Source: Septoria linicola (Eukaryota; Ascomycota; Dothideomycetes; Mycosphaerellales; Mycosphaerellaceae). Taken from it: a stretch of 64,000 nucleotides of DNA. A program made the position numbers and the translations under genes. Shown in pieces: positions 9,770-23,016 of this stretch. The stretch spans positions 124,001-188,000 of the forward strand of contig CP099433.1 in the NCBI GenBank assembly GCA_024114885.1. Reading direction: 5' to 3'. Position 1 is the stretch's first letter. Each line of letters starts with the position of its first letter. Under the pieces are notes generated by a model. The model was not told the origin of the DNA, made no database searches, and saw only the letters and a program-made list of their open reading frames with translations.

Positions 9770-10048
9770 TAATAGATAATAACTACTCTAATACTAACCC
9801 TCTAGGTAGGCTTAAGAGTAGTCGCTATAGAACAAGACCTGTTCGGAGAGTAATAGTCTTATAATACGTATATTAACTAGTAGTAACGAGCTTAAACTAG
9901 TAGTCCTAGGACTAAGAGCCTATACTAGAACCGTAGGACATTAAATTAATTAAGTAGAGTAAACATTGCTATCTTAGAAACGAGCTACTACCTTGCTTTT
10001 ATACTAAAACTACTAAGTACGGTATATAAGTAGGCCTTTACCTTACTA
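9770..10048 (-). repeat. 3' LTR of D
   Basis: 279 bp, highly similar to 22738-23016 and to 58103-58372. The differences I noticed are mostly transitions. Confidence 0.9.
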
Positions 10049-10062
10049 ATCCTCCCTTCCTT
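10049..10062 (-). other. Polypurine tract of D
   Basis: On the minus strand this reads AAGGAAGGGAGGAT directly before the LTR, the expected primer site for plus-strand DNA synthesis. It sets the orientation of the element. Confidence 0.7.
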
Positions 10063-13000
10063 AGTGTCTAACTAGACACCTAACTACCTATAGATCTTAC
10101 TTAGAATTACTTAAAACTAGCTAGTTTTTCTATTAAAGTCTATTAAACTTTCAATTAGAGGCCTATTAAATAGTTGCCTTTTCTAACGATAACTACTAAA
10201 AACATCTTCTTAGATCCGATTATTATTCGCTAGCTACTACTCTTCTACTATATCCTTAGGGATCTCCTTAGGAACAGCCTCTCTCTTCTTCGATACTAAT
10301 ACTTCTAAGTTACTATCCGCGCTTATAAAGCTAGCTTTACTAAATACCTACTCCTTAATATCTATAGCTATAGCGTAGGTAGTATCGAATTAAGCTTTAG
10401 CCGTAGTCTACTACTTAGCTATATAGACCTTAAACTCCTCCTTACTTATACTAAAGAGCTTCTTTATTTCTATACTTACTACCTAATCCGCCTATAGAAC
10501 TCGGCCTACTAAGGTATCGGAAATCGGGCTTAGGCTAGTTAATAGTACCTCTATAGCGAAAGGTTTTGTCGCTCGTATAGGGTATATAGTACTAGAAGCT
10601 ATAAAGGGTATCCGCTCGTAGTAGAGATATACGCTATAGATCGTAGGAACGTTAACGTAGTTACTATTAGGTAGCTTATCTAACGTTCGACTATTAGAGT
10701 AGGCTAGAAATACTATTAGAATTATACGATACTCTTGGCCTATACGAGTATACTACTAAGAGATATAGGGGTGCGAAATAACTAGCGAGCCTGTATTAGT
10801 ATAAGGATTCTTCTAACTAAGCTTAAGATTAGCTTTTATTTTATTAGTAATTACTAGAGGTATAGTCTCGACGAAACCTATACTATAGCTTTACTTATTA
10901 GCGATAACACGCCTCGCTAGCTACTTTGCCTTCTTAGAGTTAAAGAGCCCGTTACTAGCTACGTTAGAGGTTAATAAAAGTCGTCTTCTATCGCTAGTAT
11001 CGTCTAGAGAGATTATAAATTAAACCTAATTAAGGCCCTTCTCCTTAAGTAGTATATTCTCGTTCAAGGCGATATATTAGAAGCTATTAGGGTAGTTAGA
11101 ACTAGCCTTATCGTTAAAGATATAAAAGGTAGCGGATAGGTAGGCTACGTACTTAATAGTCGTATACGGAGTAGTAACTAACTAATATAGCTATAGTAGA
11201 GGATACTAGCGAAGAAGCTATTAGGATAGCGAGTACTATATACTACGAGACTAACTATACTAACTAATAGCCGTATTATACTATCGATATACTATAAACT
11301 CATACTATATAGCTTCGAGTAAGGATCCTAGAATCTAAAATAGGCTTCTAGTAGAAGGAGAATAAAAGAGGAAGCTATAGTTGGTCTAGGTACCCTTATT
11401 ACTATCGTAGTCTAAGAGCTCCTAAGCCTTCTAATAGACGTTAGAAGTAACCTTCAAGTCTACCTCGGTCGTAGAGAACTAAAAGGGTCTAAGGTAGCTT
11501 CTACCTACCTTACGTATTAGAGCGTTAATATCGTTCTCTAGCTTCTAAGTATTAGTACCCTTCTTACTACGACGAGTACGTCCTATAGGCTTAGAGAAGA
11601 AAGTATTCGCTTCTAGCTTAAACTACGTCCGGTTTTAAGTATTCTAGGCGATAAAGACTTAGAGATCGGCTATACTACCTATCTAAATAATACGCTAGTA
11701 GAGGGTATACGTTACGTTAGCCGTCTTCGGTAGCTTTAAACCTATAGTATTACCTATCTTAGCTATATATTCTTTATAAAGAGGCTAGCTAAGGTATAGA
11801 AGAATATTAATTAAAGCGTAGCTCTTAGCTACTTTCTTCTTCTCCTAGATATTATCGACTTCTTTAAGAGCTCTACTAACGATTATATAGTAGTAGACTT
11901 CGAAGGTAATACTATCCTTTATATAAGCTTAGTAACGTAGATTAGGCTCTAAGTCGCTCTCTAGCTTAATTCTACTATTATCTTCTAGTACGATTAGCGA
12001 TAAGCGTTATAGACCTAGTAGTAGCTCCGTCGTAGGCAAAACTTAGTCTTATATAGGATCGTTATTACCTAAAGCGCTCGGTATAGGAGAAGTTTCGATC
12101 GAGTTAATAATAGTTTCTCTAGCGCGAATTCTAGTAAGTCTCCCGCTCTTACGAAGAGCCTACGTCGGGGTAGGTTTAGGCGTAGGCTTCTTTATAGAGC
12201 TTAGCGTTAACTTCTCTAACTAAGCTTTTAGCCTCTATATAGTACTAGGTAATATAGAATCTCTAAGACGAGGCTCTAGAGTCGTAAGTAAATTACCTTC
12301 TCCTTCTCCTTCTTAACTAGAGTTTCGAGTAGGACTAGATAAGGATAGGCTCTTAGGCGTAGAGGAGGAGAGTCGTCTATTAGATCTTAGATTTCTAGAA
12401 GGAGGTAATAGTCTATAGGATATTAAGGGCTATTTCTCTACTACTAGGAATACGTAAGTCGGTTCTTCGAAAGCCTCTCCTTTAGTAAGCTTGACTATAA
12501 ATCTATACTAATCAAGTCTATAGCCTACCTCTAGGCGTGCCTCTCTTATCTTATAGCTAAATACGTCGACCTACGAGAGCTCTACCTTAAACTTGTTCTA
12601 GTAGCGTCTCCTATCTAAGTTTATATTAATAAAGCCTAAGCCTTATAAGCTAGGAGTCTTCTTACTTCTCTATAGCTGAAAGTGCTAGCTACGAGAGAAT
12701 ATATTCGCTACCTACTAATAGAAACGATCTTACTTTTACTACGCTAAGAAAACCTAGTCTTTAGGCTCGCTCTCTTTAAAGACGCCTTTATACTTATTTA
12801 ACTATTAACGAAGGTTCCTAAGTATCTCTTTATCGTATAAGACTTAGTTAAGGAAGAGGAAGTTCTACTTATACCTAAACTCTATACGTAGCTACTACTA
12901 GATTAAGTTTCTCTCCTTTATTAAGTCTCGGCCTTCTTAGCGTATTTTCTTTATATTATCGCGCTTTACGCTCTACGCGTTAAGGTACTTTAGCAAAATC

Positions 13001-13190
13001 TTAGCTAAGAGGCGTTTAAAGAAGTTAAATATACCGATCTTCATTCTATCGTTTACTTTCTCGACCTACTTAAGTACTAAGTCGATACTCTCCTCTTATT
13101 CTTATAGAGTCTCTAGCGATAGAATAGCTTTAGTAGCGTTATTAAGGTTCGTTATACTAGTAAGAGGTCTACTTAAAAGCTAGAAGCTAA
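10063..13190 (-). pseudogene. Third ORF of retrotransposon D, unknown function
   Basis: Downstream of pol on the same strand, one minus-strand frame of about 1,000 codons can be followed with RIP-type stops only over most of its length. The N-terminal third is helical and basic (from about 13000). The middle is rich in Pro, Ser and charged residues (about 12100-12450, with a repeated EGEG and KPTPKPTP tract). The rest has no motif I recognise. I see no clear signal peptide or paired membrane segments, so an envelope role is not supported. Element E has a similarly placed long ORF; I could not tell by eye whether the two are related. Confidence 0.45.
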
Positions 13191-15050
13191 CGATAGAGCC
13201 TTTGCGATTAATACGAGCGAGCGCTATATCTTATATAGAACTTAAAGAAGCTATTTTTCGTCTTTTCTTTAAGGAATCTTATCTAGGTAGTTCTTATATT
13301 AGACTTTAAATAGGCGAGGTAGAAGGCGAAAGCGCTAGTCTTAATAAGCGCTTAGGCGTTAAAGAACGCTAGAAAGAGGAAGTCTTGTTCTTTATACGCG
13401 AGAGAGAAAGAGAACGTCTTTAAATAGTCGTATTAGTAGCTTAGGGCGATATAAAGCGCGTAACTAGTAATAAGTAACTTAAATAGCGAGGAGGGTCGGG
13501 CGCGTAACCGGTTATAGAGTTTTCTATTATATTAGTTACTACTTACGTATATAAACAGCTATATAGCGTTACTAGGTAGTAACGAAAGATAAGAATCGAA
13601 CTTAATAGAAGTAAGGCCCTATAGTAACTAATTAATAGTTAATAAGGAAGAAGAGATCGTTTAGAGCGTGAAAGTAGTCTAATTATATACCTTATCGTAG
13701 TAGCGTGACTACTATTAGGATTAGGGGTCTATACGCGAGGCTTAGTTACGTAAGGTTTTAGTTATCGTTTAAAAAGATAACTAAAAGTTTACTTTACCTT
13801 AACGCTTCTATAGCCGTCGTATATTACTAACGCTACTACTAACTACTATAGTATATACCTTACTATCGCTAACGAGGACTAAGGCTTAGATATCGTCGTC
13901 GTTACCTCTACTAACTTAAAAGAGCCTTATTTTTCGTATACCTAGTCGACTTACTAGATCGCGCTTTCTATATCGTAAGAGACCGCTAGCGCTATAATTA
14001 ATAGCTAGAAAGGAGCTATTAGAGCCGTCGCTACTAAAGATTCAAGCTTCTCTACCTTTATATAGGCTAAAAAACCTTAAACTTTAAGAATTCTCTACTA
14101 GAAACTAATATCTTTAGTAATTCCTTTAGTTAGGCGAAAATTATTAGTAAAAAGACCTTTAGAACAGAAAATTATTATCTTACTTTACTAATTAGTAATA
14201 GAAAAGGGCTCTAGGAAGACAGATCGTAGTACTAACCTTAGAAATCGCTAGTAGAAAAGAGCTTTAGGAGTATAGATCTAGCTTAGATTTTAAGACCTAG
14301 TAGTAGAAAGTAGCTCGAGACAGCTAACTTTTATAGTAATAGTAGGCTCGAGACTTAGAAAAAGGAGTAGGATAGTAGGTTAGCTAGTAGATATAAAGTC
14401 TATACTTAAAAGTTAAGCTTAAGAGAGTAACTAGCTATATAGATACTTATCTTAGCTATAGAAAATAGCGTTAAGACAGTTAGGATTAGCTAGATTTCTA
14501 CTAATCTAGTAAAAGAGAAGCTTAGAAGGCTTAGATTAGAGCTTAATAGTAGCTTTAGGAATAAAAGAAGTACTTAGGATAGCTAAGATTTAGCTAGATT
14601 TCTACTAGTCTAATAAATTATAAGCTTAGGAAGCTCCGATTAGAGCTTAATAGTAGCTTTAAGACTAAGAGAAGCGCTTAGGAAGGTTAGATTAGAGCTC
14701 TAGGAACAGAAAAAGCGCTTAGGATAGTATAGACTTAGGAAGATTAGCTCTTTTATAGTAGAGGCTAGGCTTTAGTAGCTAGATCTTAGCTTATACTCCT
14801 AATCAAGTATCGTCTATCGAATTTCTACTTCTTTAGCTCTACCGAGCTAGCTTTAGCCTTTAGCTTACTAAGTCTTCTACTTCTTCTTTAAGCTCCGTTA
14901 GTAGCTAGCGTATATAACTCTCTCTTTCTTCTTAAGTTATTATTAATAGCTTACTAATAAAGATCTATAGATACTTATACCTAGGTAGAAGTCCTAGTTC
15001 TATAACCTTCTCTATCGGTAGCGGTACTTCTTCTAGTTTAACCTAATCCG
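13191..15050 (-). other. Spacer between pol and third ORF of D, with internal tandem repeats
   Basis: No convincing frame. It contains a short inverted repeat (13759-13785) and a region of degenerate repeats about 100 bp long (near 14488-14583 and 14586-14675, sharing a GCTAGATTTCTACTA start and a GATTAGAGCTTAATAGTAGC block). Related shorter pieces lie at 14150-14480. The matching part of D2 (27091-28485) is about 400-500 bp shorter and lacks these units. Confidence 0.6.
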
Positions 15051-18000
15051 GAACTAGCTTTAGGTTTTCTTATAGAAAGATATATTTCTTAAGATCTATC
15101 CTCTTATAGATATACTCTTGTTTTAAGCTATCTAGTTCCTTAAGCTTATACGATATACCTCTCTATAATACTTTAGATATCTTAAAAGAGCCTTCCTATC
15201 TAAACGTAAGCTTATAAAAGAAGCTAGTTTTTAACTTAGAGCGGTATACTAATACGAGATCTCTCTTCTTTAGTATAGTAAGGTCTATATAGCGATATTT
15301 ATCGAAGTACGCCTTGTTCTATTCTTAGAGACGCTATTAACGTAGTCGTCCTTCTTCTATAGTCGTTTCTATAGCTTCTAGGGCTTGAGCTCGAATCGTA
15401 AGAAGCTCTACTCTAGTCTTAACCTTGCCCTAATCTATAATCTAGAAGGTATAGTGTTCTAGCTCGATTAGTAGTACTACGTTACGCCTAATTATTACCT
15501 CTAATAGTATTAGGCTAGTAGTAGAGACTATTATCGTTCTCTCTACCTATAGAACCGCTAGAATATAGTCCTAAATCGTATAAAGGCTACTATTAGAGAG
15601 CTTTAAACAAGCGTCTAATATTGTCTTATAGCCGACTTTAACGATAGCGTTAGACTAAGAGTAGTATAGCGAAATATTAATACGTTTAATACTATACGAT
15701 AGTAGTAGCTTCTCTACGTTACTAAGGTTAGTCTTATAGTTATCGAGAATAACTTCTATAGCGGCACCCTACTAGTAAAAGATCTCTTCCTATATAAACC
15801 TTACTATCTATACTAAGAAGATACTCTTCGCTAGGTACTAGAATATATATACTTCTAGCTAGCGCGATAGAGACTCGCGTATAACTATTAACGAATAGTT
15901 CTTCGAGATATATAAGCTATCGATATACTACTACTAGCTGACTATAACTTAGAGCGGGATCTATAGTTCTCTAGGTACCTATCTCTTATACCGAAGACTA
16001 TAAATAGTATATTACTAAATAGCGAGCGAGATTTAAGCCTAGACTCTATCCTACTACTATCGTTTCTAGATAAGATTATATGTCTATTTAGCGCTATAGT
16101 AACCGTTCTTATAATAGTATGTCTTAATAATACGAGCTCGTACTTTAGGTTTATCGATAACTCGCTATAGAGATCTAGCTACTCGCTCCTAGCGCTAGAG
16201 CTAGTTGTTCTTAATATAAAACAGCCGATACTTCTTCCTTAACTACTTATACTTATTATTAGAAACTCTCTTAGGTCTTTATATCCGTATAAGTACGAAA
16301 GCGATATTTATTAACTCCTAAGAGTAGATCCTATTAATTGTAGGTAGCTCGTTCTAAATTACCTATATAGAGAAAGCGTTAACGTAAAAGATATCGAAGA
16401 ATTACTCGTTAATTATTAGATCTATGTCTTCTTCCTATTCTATAGCCTCTATATCTTTAGGCGTAATAGGCTTCCTTAATAACGAATCTAGAGCTATATA
16501 CTTCTTACTAGGAATATATATAACGTTAAAGTCGAAGAGGTAGATCTATACTAGCTAGCGCGTTATTACTATATTTAGCAAATTAGAGGTAGCTTTATTA
16601 AGCTAGTAAACAAGGGTATTTATATTAATCTCTAGTTAGAAGTATACTCCGAATAGCTATAGTTTTAGCTTCTTTAATACCTTTAGTATACTAAGGCATT
16701 TACGCTTTCTAGTATCGTACTTAACCTCTACTAGGTTAAATAGGCCAGACTTATATCGAACTAGATAGCGGAGAAGTAGCTCGTCTCGATTATATTAGGA
16801 AAGCGTATATCTCTAGCCTTTACCGCTCAAATCTATACCTACGATAATAAGTCCTACTCTTTCTCTAAAGTTAAGAGCAACTAGGGCTAGAGCTGAAACT
16901 AGTACCTTTAAGACGACGTCTTTAGCTAGTTAGTGTTTAGTAGTCTATTAAAACTCGGTATCCTTCTATAAGAGTTTAAATAGTAGAGTAAGAATAATCG
17001 TAAAACCTTTAACCTAGACGCGGTAGTATATAACTACGCTAAGGAAGATTCGAACCTTCTTCTAATTCTCTAGCGTCGGCTATTTCTTAATCTTCGCTAC
17101 TCTCGTAAAGTCTAGATAGCGACTATCGATACTAGTAAGGTAACTAACGATTACTAGTTGTTCGTAATAGAGCTATAGCTTATTAAAAGCTACTATTATA
17201 TTAGCTCGTTCTATATTATAGAGAACGTCGTCTATAGCTATAATATGTTTAATAACGTAATAGTAGAGGCTAGGTTTAACCTCTTTACTATCGTACTTCG
17301 TCTTAGGCTCTTTAATACTAATATTATTAAGGAATAGCTATACCTTATACGAGACATACTCTATAAGCACTTGATTAATAATACGAACGAACTAGGTAAT
17401 AGAATTCGTAGCTCCTTATAGTAACGTTGTCTACTATAACAAGCCTAGCGGTAAGTCGAAGCCTATAAGGTCTCTATATAACTTATCGAGTAGGATTTAG
17501 TTATATCTAGAGAAGATATTAACTAACGAGGCTAGCGTATAACTAGTAAAGTCCTTAGAGAAGCCCTCCGCGTTAGGTAGTAAGTTCGAATCTCTTATAG
17601 TAACTTGATTAAACTTCTAAGCTATATTAATTAACTAATACTTCTTAGGCTTACCTACCTCTATCTTCTTACTAATAAGGAAGTACGGATTTCGATAGGC
17701 ACTATAGTATAGCTTAAGAGTTCTAGCTTAGATTCGTTGTCTTAGTATGTCTTCTACTATATACCGTAGCGATAGGTTCAGCTTGAAGCCTAGATACTAC
17801 TATAGCTTATAAGGAACTGTCTAAATCTTCTATAGTAGAGTAATATTAGGATTAATTTAGCCTAGATACGTAAAGTCCTACGTAAAGGTAGCTTCTCGAT
17901 TCCTTAGTATATAGTATAACAAATCCAGCTCCTTTAGTAGTAGTTCTATACTAGATTTGAACTTTATAAGCCGTTTAGGCGTAAGACGTAATCTAGGCTC

Positions 18001-18858
18001 GATCGTCGAGAACCTCTTAGTTAGGTACTTACTATCGTAAGGTCTAGTACTAGGTAGTATAGCCGCTTCCTTCTCGATATAAGTCCGTCGCTAGTCCTTT
18101 AATCCGCTAGGGTTTAAGCTATTAGTTATAGTAATGTCTGTATTTACTAGCTTGATCTTATTAGTAACTCGCTTATAAAGAGTATAGGCGCTAATATAAT
18201 TATCTAGCTTCTACTACTCTATAGCTTCTTTATTATAAGCTTTCTCCGCTACTATGTTAATAGTAGCCGAGATAATATACGTCTCCTTACTAAGCTCGTC
18301 GTCTACTTTATCGGAGATAACCTTGTCGTAGGGTCTAGGTTCTTAGATAGCTAGCTCTACCTCTCTAAACTTACTATAGGCAATTATCAAGTATTCGCCT
18401 CTATAATTTAAACTCTAGCTCGACTAAGATACTAGTATAGTATCTTTAAAACTATACCTAATACCCTAGTATAAGTCTCGCTCGCTAGTATAAGCTAGCT
18501 TAGCTTCGCTAGTAGCTAGTAAAAGCTTCTTAAGTCGACTATTTTAGCTAAATTTAGCGATATTACCTTCGATAGCTACTACTACGAGATAGTTATACTA
18601 TATTTAAGTCTAGCTATAATTAACCCGTCTTAATAGCTCGAGCTACTATCGTAGAGAGGTACTTTGTCTAATTAAGTCTACTATAAAATAGTCTCTAAAG
18701 TAGATTACCTTTATATACGATAACTACTACGTAAGGTAGTTAAAGACTTGATTCTCTAGGAGTTTAGAGCTGTCGGTAACCGTAAACGAACACTAGTACT
18801 AATCGCTTATCTATCTATACTACTAGTATAGTTTGAAGTATAGTATAGAAGGTATAAC
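15051..18858 (-). pseudogene. pol of D: reverse transcriptase, RNase H, integrase
   Basis: Minus-strand reading gives gypsy RT at about 17150-17720 (LVNIFSRYN, LLD..YRDLIGFD, ATNSI.FVRIIN, then IDDVLYNIERA). RNase H lies at about 16780-16900 (LIIVGIDLSGKG.RYTL). The integrase core is at about 15550-16330 (VGYKTILDA..KLSNSSL). The post-core block is at about 15110-15330 (LKKRDLVLVYRSKL, then LTF..EGSFKISKVL, a GPF-type motif). No chromodomain follows, unlike family A/B/C. All stops are TAA/TAG in RIP contexts. This RT resembles that of element E more than that of A/B/C by motif pattern. Confidence 0.8.
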
Positions 18859-18886
18859 GTAATTATCGTTTAAAAAGGTAACTATA
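18859..18886. repeat. Short inverted repeat 2 of D
   Basis: AATTATC..TTTAAAAA..GTAACT, the second of three similar dyads in D (others at 13759-13785 and 21999-22026), lying between protease and RT. Confidence 0.5.
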
Positions 18887-21797
18887 GAACGTTCTACTAG
18901 CTAACCCCTCTAAGTAGAGTTTTTACCTCTAACTACTAAACCTTATACGGAAAGGGTAGTAGAAGCTTAAAAAGCTTATAATCCCTCTCTCTACTCCTAG
19001 CTATTATAAGATCTAGAGTCCTCGATAGTATACTCTATATCCTTTAGCTAGTAATTATTAAAAGTTAGAGTTCGGATACTAACTTCTATCGAATCTTAAT
19101 ACGATATACGTATTAGGGCTCCTACTAAACTCGTACTATCGACTAGAGCTAGTTCCTTAGTACTCTAGCTTTTCCTAGGACTTGTTCTATAGTACGTATA
19201 TTACTATAGCTATTAAAACTGGTAAATATAATAATATAGCTGTCTAGAGTACTAATTAAGCCTTTCTACGAGCTATTATCGTAGTTCTTAGAAGCTAAGC
19301 GTACTCGCTACGCCTACGGTCGGCTAAGTAAGATCGGGCTGTTTACTAGTAAGACTAGAAATAGTATTATAACTCTTACGCTAAAGGTATCGATTAGTAC
19401 CTCTAGGTAGTACCTAATGAAAGTAACCTTGCCTCCGACTCCTCTTATAGTAATATTACTAAGAGAGGTTATACTAACTTAAAGCTTTCGAATATATTCG
19501 ATTAGTATAATTATTAACTTAGCTCCCTCGTCGATTAAAGACTTATAAGCTATTATTCGAGAGCCGTACTTTATAGGCACGTAGATACTTAGAACAATCT
19601 AATAGATATTATTAAATAATAGAAGGATATTATCTATTCGCTTATAAAGCTCGGAAGCGGGCCTAGGTTTTACTATATTAATCGCTATAGTAGTAGCCTA
19701 GAAGGCCTTAATATTAGTCGCTAAAATAGCTTTCGTTAGCTCCTCCTCTACCTACTTACTAAAGGCTTTAGATAGTAAGGAATATACGCTAATCTTAGCT
19801 CTACTACCTCTATTCGTACGCTTCTTTATATAGAGCTTATTAAGCTTCTTACGTAGATCCGTATCGTTTAGAACACGACTCTATAAGGAATACGATACCT
19901 ACTCGCTATAGAGAATAATCTCCGCTAAGCTTAATTAGACCTTAGATTCGAGTATTTTGTCTATCTAGAAGACGTTAGCGTTATTATTAGCGTACGTAGC
20001 TCGGAGGTAGTTATCTATACGCTTGGTCTTTAGAGGCTCCTTAGCCTTCTTTCTCTTTTAAGTATACGTAGGAGCGACTAGAACTAGTAGACCGTTTAGG
20101 TAGTCGTATATCTACTTATTCTCGATCTTATCGTTATTACGTCTCTAAGTTTAAGAATCCTCTAACTCCTCTATATCCGTAAGGTAAGGAGCTAGCTAGT
20201 TTTTATCTTTAACCTCTTTAATACGAGGGTAACGATAAGCGCAGGTTCTTATAGCTATAGCCTAGGTCGTAATCTACTTCTATACTCCTATTAGCTATCC
20301 TCTAACTAGTCGAGAAGGGTTTAGGTTCTACTTTGTCTTTACGCTGTCTCTAGCTACGTAGGCGCCGATTAGGTCGTCCTAATCCTCCTATATAATAGAA
20401 GCGACTTAGCCGATATTAATAGGACTATCGATACTAGCTACCTTGTTCGCTATTCTCTACTAGCTCGCTCTTAGCGTTAATAAACGATCTATATTTTCAA
20501 GATTAATCTTTCTATAGCGCTACTCTAATACTCCTATTAATACGAATAGCTTTAGTAGTTCCTTGTCCTAGTAGTACTATATCTTTTCTATACCTAGGCG
20601 AGGCGTTCTATAGTATATAATACCGGTCTTTAGATCCCTATATATTAAGCTCTTAGTCTCGAACTACTATAGGTACTCGTAGTTTGTAGCTATATAGCCT
20701 TCGAGCCTATATATCTAATAACCTAAAATCTTTAGAGCGATCGCTACGTAGGCCTTAATTATTAACCTATTATCTATCGTAGCTAAGTTAACTAAAATCT
20801 CCTAGCTATAAGTAGTTCTTAGAATATATAGATAGTCGTAATCGTAAGACTTCACCTACTATCCTATTAACGAGCGTAGTAGCTACGGACCTCTTTCTTC
20901 GAGTCGACGAATCGTAGTAATTATAAGGTCTTATATACTAGTAGTAATATTATCGACGCTTACTAGCTTACGGCCCTTATAGACTACCGTTTCTCTAGCC
21001 TTAAACTTAGAGTTTAGTCTTAGAGTAGACTTCTTTACTACTTCGTATAACTACTAGACGTCTCTACCGCCTTCGTTATATACTTCTAATTTAAAGTCCT
21101 TATTACTATTAATCTAACGCTAGGCTGTCTTTAAGAGCTTACTATAATCCAAGTTACTATTATTAAGGTCTAACCTAAGATAGGCCTAGAGTCTCTTACT
21201 AAAACGAAATAGAAGGCCTTATATAAATAGGAGAGTACGAGAACGCTCGTCTATATACGAAGTAGGCATAGTATTAGAGTAGAGTATAAACTGCCTTAAG
21301 TACTCTAAGAGATTATTATCCTCGCTACGGTTGACCTTATAAAGGTTTTCTATATAGTAGCGGTTTCCGAGTATATATATATTATCGTACTTTTAGTATT
21401 CCTTAATAATCGACTCTTTAAACTTAGCATAGTCTCGGTCGTAGAAACTATTAAGGCGCTAGTATCGTCTACGTTAGATAACCGTAACCTAAGTAAGTAA
21501 CTTCTCGTAAAGCTATTTATTATTATTAATAAGTAGGATAGCGTAGTTACTATATAGTACTTTAAAACGCTTAATATACTCGGTTACGTTCTCCTTATTA
21601 AAGAAGGGATTCTAGTCTAAGCTAGGTAGTAGCGGAACCTAAGCGACAATTACCTTCTAGCTTTAGATTACTTAGATAGTCTCTATAAGTAGCTAGAACT
21701 ACGCTATAGATAGTCTACCTTCTAAGTTCGGTCCTTAAAAGATATTAGTATTAGAGTTAAGGTTAGTACCTCCTTAGTCCTCCGCTTCTATAGACAT
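18887..21797 (-). pseudogene. gag and protease of D
   Basis: A surviving ATG (complement at 21795-21797, conserved at 57162-57164 in D2) opens a frame MSIEAEDQGG. A gag-type core follows (NPFFNKENVTEYIKRFKVLY, about 21540-21600). Near the 3' part (about 19290-19560) a retroviral-type aspartic protease is visible: SLIDEGAKLIIIL with the Asp in D-E-G, then ITIRGVGGKV and the hydrophobic FLVL end. Gag packages the RNA; the protease cuts the polyprotein. Stops inside are RIP type. Confidence 0.7.
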
Positions 21798-22737
21798 GTC
21801 GTTGTCTAGTAGAGAGAATAAAGTAAAAGTAGGTAGTAGCTTTACTAGTAATCTCCGAATTTGCTTATTAAGCTAGTTAGATAAGCTACTCTCTAGTATT
21901 TCAGGCCGGCTAGTAGACGCTAATTCACTTATAGAGCTCGTTCGAAGGTATTCTAAGAGTATATTATACTCTCCTTGATTAGGTTTTTAAATAAAATATA
22001 GTTATCGTTTAAAACAATAACTAAAAAAAACAAGAGTCTAAATTTTATTAGCTGTCTAAAGGTAAACGTTAAACTTTTCTTTATAATACTAGAGCTATAT
22101 TAATTGTCCCTAATAAGTAAGGCATGTCGTATTGTATAGTTCGACCGTTTATAGCTAGGCGCGTCTGTCTTACTTATTTAGGTAATTCGCTAAGTAACTA
22201 TAGTAGTATAATATTACGTTAGCCTATACTATATACTAGGTCTAGGGCCTTAGACGTAATTAGTGTCCTTAGCTAAACGATTAGCGTCTAACGCCGTACT
22301 AGGGCTTATTCTAAGCGATCTATATACTAGGGGATACGAGATTGCCTAGATAGGTCTAGTCTTTCCTATAGCCTCTACGCTATCTAAACGAGAGCGTTTT
22401 TACGCTAAACTAGGGTCTAATCGAAGACTATTATAGATATAGAGACCCTAAGTAAATCTCCGATATAGTAAGTCGCCTTACTATCTATACGATAATTACT
22501 AAATAGATCTATACTAAGAGGTACTAGAGGTTTATAACTTTTCTAGGTTAGAGCGATATCTATATTCTAGGAGCTTCTACGTTATTATAGCTCTTTAAGT
22601 CGCCTCTTACGTAGGCTTCTTTTAGGCCTCTTACTAATGTTTATAGTATGTTAGTTCTCGCTTTAAGGCTACTATCTACTCTCTACGCTTCTAGTCCTAG
22701 TATAAGAGAGAAGAGATAGCTCTACCTTCGGCTCTAT
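21798..22737 (-). other. 5' leader of D
   Basis: 940 bp between the 5' LTR and the gag ATG. No gene is seen. It holds the third short inverted repeat (21999-22026, AGTTATC..TTTAAAA..ATAACT). Confidence 0.5.
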
Positions 22738-23016
22738 TAATAGATAATAACTACTCTAATACTAACTCCCTAGGTAGGCTTAAGAGTAGTCGCTATAGAA
22801 CAAGACCTATTTAGAGAGTAATAGTCTTGTAATATATATATTAACTAGTAGTAACGAGCTTAAACTAGTAGTCCTAGGACTAAGAGCCTATACTAGGACC
22901 GTAGGATATTGAATTAATTAAGTAGAGTAAACATTACTATCTTAGAAACGAGCTACTACCTTGCTTTTATACTAAAACTACTAAGCATAGTATGTAGGTA
23001 GGCCTTTACCTTACTA
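22738..23016 (-). repeat. 5' LTR of D
   Basis: 279 bp and colinear with 9770-10048. It is followed by the second CTAT target copy. Confidence 0.9.

Larger units (their letters stand above)
9770..23016 (-). mobile_element. Ty3/gypsy retrotransposon D, complete copy (13.2 kb)
   Basis: Two 279-bp LTRs (9770-10048 and 22738-23016) begin and end in TA (TG...CA before RIP). The target duplication is CTAT (9766-9769 and 23017-23020), with the empty site in copy B near 35155. A purine-rich tract on the minus strand abuts the left LTR, so the element runs right to left. Order on the minus strand: leader, gag-protease, RT-RNaseH-integrase, a 1.8 kb spacer, a 3 kb third ORF, PPT and 3' LTR. D2 in this window is a second copy. 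Confidence 0.9.
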
